Below are positions 13,510 to 22,318 of a DNA stretch of 33,161 nucleotides, piece by piece. The notes under the pieces were generated by a model. It saw nothing but the letters and a program-made list of their open reading frames with translations, searched no databases and had not been told where the DNA came from. The translations under genes and the position numbers were made by a program. This stretch comes from Flavobacteriaceae bacterium (GTDB lineage: Bacteria > Bacteroidota > Bacteroidia > Flavobacteriales > Flavobacteriaceae): NCBI GenBank assembly GCA_013215105.1, contig JABSPL010000019.1, positions 1 to 33,161 on the forward strand. The letters run 5' to 3'. How positions within the stretch are numbered: position 1 is the first letter of the stretch; the number at the start of each line of letters is the position of its first letter.

Positions 13510-16500
13510 CTTCTTAAATGTATTATACCTTGCTTAGCCTTATAGCTACCTTTATTAAAATGTAATACATAAAAATAAGTACCCATAGGTAACTCCTCTC
13601 CTTTATATTTACCATTCCATATACTATCGGCATTACCTGTAAAAACATTAAGCCCATACCTGTTAAATACTTCCAATTTATAATTAGGAAATATGTATTT
13701 TATTTTATCAATACCTAAATTATCGTTTATACCATCATTATTAGGAGAAAATCCTCCTGGAATAAAAAAACTATAATCCTGAGGATCACAATTCCTAAGA
13801 TCGACAGTTACAACCAACATATCTATCGATTTACAATAGGAATAATCATTTTCTATATAAGCATAATACGTAGCTTTGTCTTCTAAAACATACGTGTTTT
13901 CTATTTTATTTGTTTTTTCTAAATCTTTATACCATTTAAAACTGATATATTCTTCTAAATCAAAGGTAGCTTCTAAACTAGATATCGTAGGTTTTTCTAA
14001 TTCACAGAACTTTAGGTTTTCGTCCCTCAACTCAGGTAATATTAAGGTTTGAACTTTTACCTCTACTGATTCTCTACTAAATCCTTCACAAGACAAATCA
14101 CCATCATAAGCACTCAAATAATAAGTTGTATTATTCTCTAAAGCAGTATTTAAATCTAATTTAACTCCTCCAGTTTGACTAGTGTACCATATTGCTGACA
14201 AGTTTTCAGGCAATACAGCATATTCGCTCAAATCTCTTACAATAGGGTTGCTGTCTTTACAAAAAACAGGAACTTCATTTATTGATATTTCGGTTATATC
14301 GATCAAAGACACTTTTACAACAAAAGCAACACTACTAGGACATCCGTTCATATCCGATTGTCTCGAATAATATTTTTTATCGTTTTCCAGTAATATTGAA
14401 AGATCAGTTATAGGACTAATATCGGACTCATTAAGGTACCAAAGCACACTTTCACCCTCTACTTTCAAATCATTAATAGTTACTTTTTCACTTAAACAAA
14501 ACACTTGTAAACTATCACCTGAAGGGGGGTTACTATCATTTAGCACTGATACTACAGCTATTCTATTATCGCTAATACAACCAGTAACTTTATTAACAGC
14601 CTCTCCATAGTATATCTGACTATTAATCAACAAATCATTCTTATCATACTTAGCTCCTCCCTCTAAGTTATCGTACCACTCTATTATATATGTATTATTC
14701 TTATAATTCAAAGAAATATCCAGATCATCAACTTTATTTTTATCCACTATACAAAAATTAGGATTTTCTACAAAAACAGGGTCTTCTCTATTCTCTTCAA
14801 TTACATTAATAACTATTCTGTTGGTGCTGGTACAACCAGTAATTGGATTTACTACTTCACCATAATATGTCTTCTCATCAGTTAACAATTGATCACTAGG
14901 ATATTGACTACCTGAAGCAAGACTATTATACCAAATAATTGTATGTTTAGTATTATCATAATCAAGAAAATTGTTTAGACTGCTTATATTACTACTTTCT
15001 ATAGAGCAAAATATAGGCGAATTAAGTAAAGTAGCATCAGGAATATTATCTGTAGATATACTTATAGCAAGTCTACCTTCACTAGTACATCCTGAAACAG
15101 AATTTACTACTTCAGCATAATAAGTAGCTCCATCAATAATAATAGTATTATTATCATATTTATTTCCTGAAGCGACTTCATCATACCATTCTATAATATA
15201 TGTATCACCATAAGTCAATAAGCTATTCAAATCAGAGATTATTTCTCCATTAAGACTACAAAATTGAGGAGGAGTTGTTATAGTTGCATTTTCGATAGTT
15301 TCTATATTAACTTCCACTGCTGTTCTTTTTTCACTAGGACAATCTAATAAATCACTAAAAACTTGCGCATAATATATAGTGTCATCTTCTAGTATAGAAG
15401 TATTACCAACTACATCAAGTACACCATCTGCTGTAGGATGACTATACCATTTTATATAATTAACAGGATCCTCATAATTCAACAAACTATTCAAATCTTC
15501 TACCCTAGCATCTTCAGTAGAACAAAAATCGAAAGGACCAGTATCAGTACCAGTAAAAGTAGCATCAACGGTGGTCACTATTACAACTTCTACATCAACA
15601 GGCAAGCTATAACAATCAAGACTAGGATTATATTCTTTAACAGAATAAGATCCGCTAGCCAAAAGAGTATCTGCATTGAGAGGGGCTGAATAATCATCTT
15701 TGATATACCATAGTAATTCATTCTTAGAGGAATCTACGTCAGGTATTACAACTGTACTTAGTGACGCCTCAAGATTAGATACTTTAGGCTGATAAATACT
15801 ACAAAACTTTTGATCAAAGGGAGGTACTGTAGGAAGAGGGATGGTTACTAGTACAACTTTTATTTCATGTATATCTGTGTTTTCACAAGGTATAGTAGTT
15901 ACTTTTGCATAATAACTTTTGCCATCTTCTAATTCCTCATTATTTGGCAAAACTACACTTGCCTCCCGATTAGCATACCATTTTATCTTAGGAGTATCAT
16001 TATCCAACTCTGAAATATAATTTCTAACATCTTCAGTACCTATATCTAAATCTGAAACTGTTTTACCTTGATCTTCACAAAAATACTGTATTGACTCAAA
16101 ATCTAATTCATTAGATATTATATGCACTATAAGAGGAACTCTAGCGCTTTCCCAATCTGTAACTATATCTACCTGAGAAGCATAATATACACCATAGTCT
16201 TCCAATACATCAGTCTCTACTAATAACAGAGCAGTAGGAGTATCATCTGAATACCACTTAACATCATTACCTATAGATGATAGTTCACCTACGATTATAT
16301 CCGGATCTGTTATACAAAACCCTTGTATCGCATCAACTTTAGGAGGGAGAGGAATATCTACAGTAACAGCTATTCTGGGATCTGAACAACTTCCTGAAGA
16401 ACCAGCGTAGTATATGACATTATCAACTAGTAAGGTTGTGGAAGATAGTGCATTGATTGAAGTTTCAGATACATACCAAACAGGCGTTCCTAATGTCGCT

Positions 16501-16637
16501 TTTAGTGTTAATTCGGCAATGGTAGGTTTACCGGCACCACCAAATGATTGAGAAGCGTTTATAACTACACATTGAGAGTTTATGGTTGCAATATAAAGTA
16601 AGATAACAGCTAAAGTTAAAAATGTTTTCTTTTTCAT
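13506..16637 (-). CDS. T9SS type B sorting domain protein with Ig-like repeats (SprB/adhesin-like)
   Basis: A 1043-residue secreted surface protein. After a signal peptide (cleaved near NSQ/C23) it is built from about eleven repeats of 80-90 residues. Ten contain F-C-x(6-9)-(I/V)-x-x-L, with the Cys at 108, 187, 279, 372, 460, 544, 629, 714, 793 and 878, followed by an I-x-WY strand, a YY(A/G) strand and usually a second Cys, so each unit probably carries a disulfide. The C-terminal domain at about 957-1043 (IPGGFSPNNDGINDNLGI, NRYGLNVF, WNGKYKGEELPMGTYFY) is the gliding-motility-associated type B sorting signal. The protein should cross the outer membrane by the type IX system and stay on the surface with the adjacent PorP/SprF protein. 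Units at about 450-700 resemble each other most, suggesting recent internal duplication. Ligand unknown. Confidence 0.92.
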   Translation of the reverse strand: MKKKTFLTLAVILLYIATINSQCVVINASQSFGGAGKPTIAELTLKATLGTPVWYVSETSINALSSTTLLVDNVIYYAGSSGSCSDPRIAVTVDIPLPPKVDAIQGFCITDPDIIVGELSSIGNDVKWYSDDTPTALLLVETDVLEDYGVYYASQVDIVTDWESARVPLIVHIISNELDFESIQYFCEDQGKTVSDLDIGTEDVRNYISELDNDTPKIKWYANREASVVLPNNEELEDGKSYYAKVTTIPCENTDIHEIKVVLVTIPLPTVPPFDQKFCSIYQPKVSNLEASLSTVVIPDVDSSKNELLWYIKDDYSAPLNADTLLASGSYSVKEYNPSLDCYSLPVDVEVVIVTTVDATFTGTDTGPFDFCSTEDARVEDLNSLLNYEDPVNYIKWYSHPTADGVLDVVGNTSILEDDTIYYAQVFSDLLDCPSEKRTAVEVNIETIENATITTPPQFCSLNGEIISDLNSLLTYGDTYIIEWYDEVASGNKYDNNTIIIDGATYYAEVVNSVSGCTSEGRLAISISTDNIPDATLLNSPIFCSIESSNISSLNNFLDYDNTKHTIIWYNSLASGSQYPSDQLLTDEKTYYGEVVNPITGCTSTNRIVINVIEENREDPVFVENPNFCIVDKNKVDDLDISLNYKNNTYIIEWYDNLEGGAKYDKNDLLINSQIYYGEAVNKVTGCISDNRIAVVSVLNDSNPPSGDSLQVFCLSEKVTINDLKVEGESVLWYLNESDISPITDLSILLENDKKYYSRQSDMNGCPSSVAFVVKVSLIDITEISINEVPVFCKDSNPIVRDLSEYAVLPENLSAIWYTSQTGGVKLDLNTALENNTTYYLSAYDGDLSCEGFSRESVEVKVQTLILPELRDENLKFCELEKPTISSLEATFDLEEYISFKWYKDLEKTNKIENTYVLEDKATYYAYIENDYSYCKSIDMLVVTVDLRNCDPQDYSFFIPGGFSPNNDGINDNLGIDKIKYIFPNYKLEVFNRYGLNVFTGNADSIWNGKYKGEELPMGTYFYVLHFNKGSYKAKQGIIHLRR

Positions 16638-16653
16638 AATAAATCATTTAAAC

Positions 16654-16661
16654 CAAAGATA
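16654..16661 (-). promoter_or_regulatory. Flavobacterial -7 element of the T9SS surface operon
   Basis: TATCTTTG on the - strand, an exact TAnnTTTG match, 16 bases before the start of the repeat protein, implying a very short leader. No good TTG at -33. Confidence 0.45.
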
Positions 16662-16717
16662 ATAAACATTTACATTAAATCCTAATAACCAAGCCATTAA
16701 ACATTGTTCGATACGAG

Positions 16718-16754
16718 AAAATCCTCTTAAATTTTAAATTTAAGAGGATTTTTT
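16718..16754. terminator. Strong bidirectional terminator after the saccharopine dehydrogenase gene
   Basis: Arms 16718-16734 and 16736-16752 are perfectly complementary (core ATCCTCTTAAAT / ATTTAAGAGGAT) and flanked by T/A runs in both directions. On the - strand it lies 21 bases past the saccharopine dehydrogenase stop codon. Confidence 0.85.
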
Positions 16755-16774
16755 GTACTAAAAGTATAATTTAT

Positions 16775-18142
16775 CTATATCATACGACCATCGTTATATC
16801 CTTGATATTTAGTTTCTTTTTCAGTAAACACAACCCCATATTGTTCTAATTCTTTCAATATAGGAGTATAAACTTCTTTAGTTATAGGTAATTGAACTCC
16901 TGGCTTTGTTATTTCTTTATTCAATATCTTAAGAGCTGCTATAGCCACAGGCAAACCTACAGTTTTTGCCATAGAGGTGTATTTTTGGTCATCACCTATT
17001 ACTCTAAGACTCGATTCTAATTGTTTTCTCTCTCCATCCAACTCATATCCAAATATATGATGCATCACTATCATATCTTTGTCTGTTTCTTTTAAGGACC
17101 ATTTTTGTGTCAATATTTCCTGAAGAGCCTCAGCAGGACTAGCATTCTTGATACCTATGATTTTTTCTGAACTAAAAATATCCAATTCTAATAATTTCCC
17201 CCACAAAGTATCATCTTGATCTATTTTAAGATACGATCTTAATTTTAACTCGACACTATCACCTGGATTGTAAGATAAAAATGAGTTTGTAAATTCCCTG
17301 TAAGTCATTTTCTCAGATCCTTCCATAGAGTAAGAATCGTCAGTCATACCTAGCTGAATAAAACAATTCCACGCCCTAGAATAACCGATATGTCTTATGG
17401 TTCCTCTGTATAAAGTCAAAACATCATCAAGCCCATATATGCTTTTATATTTCAGAGAATCTCTGTTTGCATAAGCTTCAAATTTACCGTATTTGTCCAA
17501 ATCAAGTATCTCAGTTCTTCTAAATAATTTCTGATAAGGAATGTATTTATACCTTCCTTCTTGTAAAAACTTAGCTACACCACCTTGACCTGCCAAAACA
17601 ACATTTCTAGGATTCCAAGTAAATTTGTATTTCCAAAGATTATCATCACATTCGGGAGCCATAAGACCTCCTGTAAAAGATTCGAACAAAATAACTTCCC
17701 CCCCTTGATCCTTTATGCCGTCTATTACTTTCATGGCACTCATATGGTCTATACCTGGGTCAAGTCCTATTTCGTTCATAAAAACCAAACCTTTTTCTGT
17801 GACTTTAGAATCTAATTCTTGCATTTCTGCTGAAATATACGAAGCAGTCACCATGTGTTTACCATATTCTACACAGTCTTTTGCTACTTCTATATGCATA
17901 AATGCAGGCAACATAGATATTACTATATCTGCTTTTTGTATAGCGTTTTGCCTTTGTCCTTTTTCGTTTATATCTAACTCTATAGCCTCTGCATATTGAG
18001 ATCCTAAAGTCGATTTTCGAGCATTTTCTAAGCTCAAATCGGCAAGTGTTATATTCAAGTTTTCTTTAGGTGCTTTTTCTATCAAATATCTCACTAGTGA
18101 AGAAGAAGACCTTCCTACACCTATTATAAGTATGTTTCTCAT
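16775..18142 (-). CDS. Saccharopine dehydrogenase family protein
   Basis: A 455-residue oxidoreductase of the saccharopine dehydrogenase (glutamate-forming)/reductase family. The N-terminal Rossmann fold starts ILIIGVGRSSSSLVRYLIE, where the glycine-rich loop binds NAD(P), then continues with an acidic strand end (ITLADLS), DIVISMLPAFMH and HMVTASYISAEM. The second domain opens with NEIGLDPGIDHMSAMKVID, a hallmark of the family. Saccharopine dehydrogenases split or form saccharopine in lysine metabolism; several Bacteroidota carry this gene without a classical partner, so the real substrate may be different. No lysine genes are adjacent. It is monocistronic, with a 280-base leader region upstream and a strong terminator downstream. 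Confidence 0.88.
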   Translation of the reverse strand: MRNILIIGVGRSSSSLVRYLIEKAPKENLNITLADLSLENARKSTLGSQYAEAIELDINEKGQRQNAIQKADIVISMLPAFMHIEVAKDCVEYGKHMVTASYISAEMQELDSKVTEKGLVFMNEIGLDPGIDHMSAMKVIDGIKDQGGEVILFESFTGGLMAPECDDNLWKYKFTWNPRNVVLAGQGGVAKFLQEGRYKYIPYQKLFRRTEILDLDKYGKFEAYANRDSLKYKSIYGLDDVLTLYRGTIRHIGYSRAWNCFIQLGMTDDSYSMEGSEKMTYREFTNSFLSYNPGDSVELKLRSYLKIDQDDTLWGKLLELDIFSSEKIIGIKNASPAEALQEILTQKWSLKETDKDMIVMHHIFGYELDGERKQLESSLRVIGDDQKYTSMAKTVGLPVAIAALKILNKEITKPGVQLPITKEVYTPILKELEQYGVVFTEKETKYQGYNDGRMI

Positions 18143-18423
18143 CTTTTATTTTTTATTATTCAGCTTATTAAATATTATTCAAAACCTGAAATTATTTTTT
18201 ATTAAATACTATCTATTTAGATATTACTTTTATGTATTTTCTTAATAGATAAATGATTTATCTCTCATTATTTCTATTGGTCTTTACATTCAGTTGTTAT
18301 CTGTATTTTTTTTTCTTATTTATATTTCCAAACCCAAATATAAACAAATAACAGAATTTACATAATAATAAAACCTCTAAAATCAAATAAAATTAATTTT
18401 AACTAAAACATACACTCCTCTAT

Positions 18424-19260
18424 TTACTCAATAAATATCTTATTAAACCTCCTAGGTATCTCATCTTTAAAACAAACTTTCTCTCTAGTAAACGGATGTA
18501 TAAAACTCAAAGAATAAGCATGTAAATACAGACCTTTGCCCTTTAATACCAAGTTTTCAATTCCATATTCTTTATCTCCTAATATAGGATTCCCAATACT
18601 TGCCAAATGCTTACGTAATTGATGCCTTCTACCTGTTTTAGGCTTTAATTCAACCAAATTAAGTCTACAAAACCTTTTGGAATTAACCGAATCAATTAAT
18701 TTATAATGCGACTCAGACACTTTCCCATCAATTTCCGAAGTAATAACTCCATTGTCATTCATTTCTCCAATAGTAATAGCATAATATGTTTTTTCTATTT
18801 TCTTATCTTCAAACATTTTATTCAAAGCACGAATACTACTACTTGTTTTCCCTACCAACAAAACACCTGTGGTCGGATAATCTAACCTATGAACAGGCTG
18901 AGGTTTTGTGTAGTCAAGAAGATTACTTTGCTTAATGTTTTGAGCTAAAGCATTCGCTATAGTCTTAAAACTATTTCCGCTGACCAAAATACCCGCAGGT
19001 TTATGAATAACTGCCAAATAATCATCTTCGAACAAAATTTTAATAGTAAATATCAGTTTTTTGTTAGAATTTATTTCTTCTGGGACAGATATACTTATAC
19101 AGTCTCCTTCCTTTATAAAAGTAGCCGAAGTAGCAATAATATTATTAACTCTAATATATTTCTTCTTTAGTGCTTTCTTTAATGCTGACTTAGTTAGAGC
19201 TTCAGAGAAAATACCTACGCCATATTCTTGTAAACGTATTGGATAATCTATTTTTAGCAC
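18424..19260 (-). CDS. RluA-family pseudouridine synthase
   Basis: A 278-residue enzyme that isomerises uridine to pseudouridine in RNA. An S4-like RNA-binding segment lies at about 20-60 (SALKKALKKKYIRVNN), followed by the catalytic domain: IKILFEDDYLAVIHKPAGILV, the catalytic motif HRLDYPTTG with Asp127, and a late RRHQLRKHLASIGNPILGD motif. The target (23S rRNA, tRNA) cannot be told from sequence alone; the LDYPTTG variant and size put it in the RluC/RluD-like group rather than TruC. It is isolated, with a perfect TACTTTTG box about 105 bases upstream, giving it a long leader. Confidence 0.88.
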   Translation of the reverse strand: MLKIDYPIRLQEYGVGIFSEALTKSALKKALKKKYIRVNNIIATSATFIKEGDCISISVPEEINSNKKLIFTIKILFEDDYLAVIHKPAGILVSGNSFKTIANALAQNIKQSNLLDYTKPQPVHRLDYPTTGVLLVGKTSSSIRALNKMFEDKKIEKTYYAITIGEMNDNGVITSEIDGKVSESHYKLIDSVNSKRFCRLNLVELKPKTGRRHQLRKHLASIGNPILGDKEYGIENLVLKGKGLYLHAYSLSFIHPFTREKVCFKDEIPRRFNKIFIE

Positions 19261-19364
19261 TTTATGTGTTTGTGTTTGTCTGATTATATTTGTTTTTGTT
19301 TGTTTTTACATATACCAAAATAAAGTTTTAACCTACTATATATGTATTATTATATAATTAGGGT

Positions 19365-19372
19365 CAAAAGTA
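19365..19372 (-). promoter_or_regulatory. Possible -7 element of the pseudouridine synthase gene
   Basis: TACTTTTG on the - strand, an exact TAnnTTTG match, 104 bases before the start codon. The stretch between is full of GTTT/AAAC repeats and shows no stable hairpin. Confidence 0.35.
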
Positions 19373-19549
19373 CATTTTTTATAAAGATTTTATTAAAAAC
19401 AACAAAATACTTATTCAAATAGTTTTACAGGTCATCACAGTTATTACATAGGGTTTTACACTTCTTAGGCTAATGTCATTTTCTCTATAAAAATTCAATA
19501 TAACTATCAAAACAAAAAGTATATCTTTACATTATATAAATACTAAGCA

Positions 19550-19741
19550 ATGAACACTTGTCTGAGCGACAAATATATCAATTCTTTTACTGATTTGGGC
19601 TTTAAGAAGCTTTTCGGAAAAGAGGTTAATAAAGGATTATTCTTAGATTTTATGAATGAACTTTTGAGAGAACAAGAAGGTACTATTAAGAATTTGACAA
19701 CACTGTTAATTAAGTTTTATTATAAAATTTCAGTTTTATAA
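19550..19741 (+). pseudogene. N-terminal stub of a PD-(D/E)XK (Rpn-type) transposase/nuclease
   Basis: The first ~50 residues read as the head of Rpn/PD-(D/E)XK nuclease family transposases: INSFTDLGFKKLFGKEVNKG, then LFLDFMNELLREQEGTIKN. In intact proteins (about 280-300 residues) this leads into the strand carrying the catalytic D and E-x-K. Here the frame diverges after NLTTLL and stops at residue 63, so the nuclease core is missing. Tandem ATAAAATTT copies surround the break (about 19720-19747), a possible deletion scar. The preserved start may still be translated into a short, inactive peptide. Confidence 0.65.
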
Positions 19742-19761
19742 AATTTAATTAGCTACTATAC

Positions 19762-19791
19762 TTGACTTAGAGTCTATTTTACTTAAATTTG
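19762..19791 (+). promoter_or_regulatory. Complete flavobacterial promoter of hflX (TTG-N19-TAAATTTG)
   Basis: TTG at 19762-19764 and TAAATTTG at 19784-19791 are 19 bases apart, the classic -33/-7 arrangement of the Bacteroidota major sigma factor. The hflX ATG begins only five bases after the -7 box, so transcription should start at or next to the ATG and give a leaderless message. Confidence 0.6.
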
Positions 19792-19796
19792 CAACT

Positions 19797-21017
19797 ATGA
19801 TTGAACAAAAAAAAGCAACTTCCGAAAAAGTAATACTAATAGGTATTATTACTCAAAAACAAAATGAGACTAAATCGAAAGAATTTTTAGACGAATTAGA
19901 GTTTCTTACTTTCACTGCTGGTGGGGTGGTTACCAAACGATTTGTTCAAAGAATGGAGATGCCTCATGCTAAGACTTTTTTAGGAAAAGGTAAACTAGAA
20001 GAGGTAAAAGACTATATAGACAACAATAATATAGGTACTGCTATTTTCGATGATGAGCTAAGTGGTGCACAGCTTAGAAATATAGAAACTATACTTGACT
20101 GTAAAGTACTAGACCGAACCAGTCTTATACTCGATATATTTGTACAAAGAGCACAGACCAGTTATGCCAAAACACAGGTAGAACTAGCACAATGTCGATA
20201 TATGTTACCAAGACTTACAAGGCTATGGACTCACCTCGATAAGCAAAAAGGAGGTATAGGAATGAGAGGTCCTGGAGAGACGGAAATAGAAACCGATAGA
20301 AGGATAATAAAAGATAAAATAAGTCTGCTTAGCCATAAACTAAAAGCTATAGATAAGCAAATGGGAATGCAACGTAAAAACAGAGGTGGTATGGTCAGAG
20401 TAGCTATTGTTGGTTATACTAACGTAGGTAAATCGACCCTTATGAACCTTATTAGTAAGAGTGATGTTTTTGCTGAAGATAAATTATTTGCTACTTTGGA
20501 TACTACTGTACGAAAGGTTGTGGTTAAGAATATTCCGTTTTTATTAACTGATACTGTTGGTTTCATAAGAAAACTACCTACTCAGCTTATAGAATCGTTC
20601 AAATCGACCCTTGATGAAGTTAGAGAAGCCGATTTACTGTTGCACGTAGTAGATATTTCTCATCCTAATTTTCAAGATCATATAGATTCGGTTAATGGTA
20701 TTTTGGAAGATATAAAAGCCCAAGACAAACCTACTATTATGATTTATAACAAAATAGACGTTTATACTAACGAAACTATAGAGTCCGATGATCTAATAAC
20801 TGAAAAAACTTTAAAGCATTTTACTTTAGAAGAGTTAGAAAAACACCTGAGAGAAAAATACGAAAGCAATGTGTTTATTTCGGCTATAGAGAACAAAAAT
20901 ATAGAAGAATTTAAATCTATTGTTTACAAAAATGTAAGAAATATACATCAGGTAAGGTTTCCTTATAATGACTATTTGTTTTCAGAGTATGACCAAGATG
21001 GAACCCCTATAGACTAA
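19797..21017 (+). CDS. hflX: GTPase HflX
   Basis: A 406-residue ribosome-associated GTPase that splits or rescues stalled 70S ribosomes under stress. The N-terminal HflX domain (ILIGIITQKQ, EFLTFTAGG, KTFLGKGKLEEVKDY, LDRTSLILDIFVQRA) leads through a coiled linker with GGIGMRGPGETEIETDRR into the G domain: P-loop GYTNVGKS at 206-213, G3 DTVGF at 252-256 and G4 NKID at 318-321. The start is fixed by homology at the N-terminus even though it leaves almost no leader. The stop overlaps the next start by one base (TAATG), so hflX, the CYTH gene and rsmI form an operon. Confidence 0.95.
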   Translation: MIEQKKATSEKVILIGIITQKQNETKSKEFLDELEFLTFTAGGVVTKRFVQRMEMPHAKTFLGKGKLEEVKDYIDNNNIGTAIFDDELSGAQLRNIETILDCKVLDRTSLILDIFVQRAQTSYAKTQVELAQCRYMLPRLTRLWTHLDKQKGGIGMRGPGETEIETDRRIIKDKISLLSHKLKAIDKQMGMQRKNRGGMVRVAIVGYTNVGKSTLMNLISKSDVFAEDKLFATLDTTVRKVVVKNIPFLLTDTVGFIRKLPTQLIESFKSTLDEVREADLLLHVVDISHPNFQDHIDSVNGILEDIKAQDKPTIMIYNKIDVYTNETIESDDLITEKTLKHFTLEELEKHLREKYESNVFISAIENKNIEEFKSIVYKNVRNIHQVRFPYNDYLFSEYDQDGTPID

Positions 21018-21484
21018 TGGCATTAGAGATAGAAAGAAAGTTTTTGGTATTGAATGATGATTTTAAAAAGGAAGCATTTAGTAAAAAGTTAATCATTCAA
21101 GGATTTCTTAACTCAGACAAAAACAGAACCGTAAGAGTGAGATTACTCGACGATAAAGCTTTTATTACCATAAAAGGTAAAAGCAGTCAAGATGGTTTGG
21201 TGCGTTACGAATGGGAAAAAGAAATAGAGCTAAACGAAGCCAATGAACTATTACTCCTATGCGAAGAACATGTGATAAAAAAACATAGATATTATATAAA
21301 ACAAGGAGAAAACACTTATGAAGTAGATGTGTTTTCAGGAAGATTGGAAGGTCTTATAGTAGCCGAAATAGAATTAGAAAAAACTGATTCTAAGTATGAA
21401 AAACCTAGTTGGATAGGCGAAGAAGTTACTGGGAAAATAGAGTATTACAACTCAGTATTGAGTAAAAGAGATAGTTTTTTGTAG
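21017..21484 (+). CDS. CYTH domain protein (triphosphate tunnel metalloenzyme)
   Basis: A 155-residue single-domain CYTH protein. The N-terminal EIERKF at residues 4-9 is the E-x-E-x-K signature that binds metal and triphosphate, followed by basic/acidic strands typical of the tunnel: NRTVRVRLLDDKAFITIKG, YEWEKEIEL, KKHRYYIKQ, YEVDVFSGRLEGLIVAEIE. Members hydrolyse inorganic triphosphate or nucleoside triphosphates, or make cAMP; the short stand-alone bacterial form is mostly a tripolyphosphatase. It is translated from a start overlapping the hflX stop and is followed by rsmI after 14 bases. The physiological link to ribosome genes is unclear. Confidence 0.88.
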   Translation: MALEIERKFLVLNDDFKKEAFSKKLIIQGFLNSDKNRTVRVRLLDDKAFITIKGKSSQDGLVRYEWEKEIELNEANELLLLCEEHVIKKHRYYIKQGENTYEVDVFSGRLEGLIVAEIELEKTDSKYEKPSWIGEEVTGKIEYYNSVLSKRDSFL

Positions 21485-21498
21485 AATAAATAAGAATA

Positions 21499-22182
21499 AT
21501 GTTAGATTCAAAATTATATATAGTACCCACGCCGATAGGTAACTTAGAAGATATGACCTTTAGGGCTATAAGAGTTTTAAAAGAAGTAGATTTGATATTA
21601 GCCGAAGACACTCGTACTTCGGGAAAGTTATTGAAACATTTCGAAATAAACACGCCTATGGCTTCGCACCATATGCACAACGAGCATAAAACTGTCGATA
21701 TGGTAGTTTCTAGAATAAAACAAGGAGAGTCTATAGCTTTAATATCTGATGCAGGAACTCCAGCTATTTCTGACCCTGGTTTTTTGCTTAGTAGAGCCTG
21801 TTTACAAGAAGGAATAGAAATAGAATGTTTACCTGGGCCAACGGCTTTTGTACCTGCTTTGGTAAACTCAGGACTACCTAATGACAGGTTTGTTTTTGAA
21901 GGTTTTCTCCCTGTCAAAAAAGGAAGACAAACACGCTTTAAAGCATTAGCACAAGAGACAAGAACCATGATAATATATGAGTCTCCACATAGAGTATTGA
22001 AAACATTACTCAATATAAAAGAGTATATGGGAGCTGACAGACAAGTATCTGCTTCGAGAGAAATATCTAAACTTTATGAAGAAACTATAAGAGGTACAGC
22101 AGATGAGCTTATTGCTCATTTTGAAAAAAAAGCTCCTAAAGGTGAGTTTGTAATGGTAATAAAAGGTTATTCAAAAAACTAA
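21499..22182 (+). CDS. rsmI: 16S rRNA (cytidine(1402)-2'-O)-methyltransferase RsmI
   Basis: A 227-residue SAM-dependent methyltransferase of the tetrapyrrole-methylase fold that 2'-O-methylates C1402 in the 16S rRNA decoding centre. Clear motifs: LYIVPTPIGNLEDMTFRAI at the start, LILAEDTRTSGKLLKHF, ALISDAGTPAISDPG (SAM loop), CLPGPTAFVPALVNSGLP, FVFEGFLPVKKGR, and YESPHRVLKTL with SREISKLYEE towards the C-terminus. It ends soon after GEFVMVIKG, lacking the extra C-terminal helical domain of the longer Escherichia coli form (286 residues), a common state in Bacteroidota. It is the last gene of the hflX operon; no clear terminator hairpin follows. Confidence 0.94.
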   Translation: MLDSKLYIVPTPIGNLEDMTFRAIRVLKEVDLILAEDTRTSGKLLKHFEINTPMASHHMHNEHKTVDMVVSRIKQGESIALISDAGTPAISDPGFLLSRACLQEGIEIECLPGPTAFVPALVNSGLPNDRFVFEGFLPVKKGRQTRFKALAQETRTMIIYESPHRVLKTLLNIKEYMGADRQVSASREISKLYEETIRGTADELIAHFEKKAPKGEFVMVIKGYSKN

Positions 22183-22283
22183 ATTCACTGAAAAACAAAT
22201 CATTCTATCTTATCAATATACTTGGCAAATAATACTATAATAAAAATTGATTAGTATATGCTTATATTATAAGAGTGATTTAT

Positions 22284-22291
22284 TATATTTG
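22284..22291 (+). promoter_or_regulatory. Flavobacterial -7 element of trxA
   Basis: TATATTTG, an exact TAnnTTTG match 27 bases before the trxA start, giving a leader of about 20 bases. No TTG sits at the expected -33 distance. Confidence 0.5.
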
Positions 22292-22318
22292 TACAATAAA
22301 TAATTAAAAATATTAAAA

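Noticed and set aside
14540-15290. Regularly spaced similar segments that might look like a CRISPR or tandem repeat array
   Set aside because: Period of about 255 bases, in frame, with conserved Cys/Trp-Tyr pattern: protein-domain repeats of the T9SS cargo.
18143-18423. Riboswitch upstream of the saccharopine dehydrogenase gene
   Set aside because: The 280-base leader is AT-rich without paired helices or a recognisable lysine-riboswitch core.
21426-22013. 195-codon - strand frame opposite rsmI
   Set aside because: RsmI is unmistakable on the + strand and continuous with its operon; the antisense frame shows no family features.
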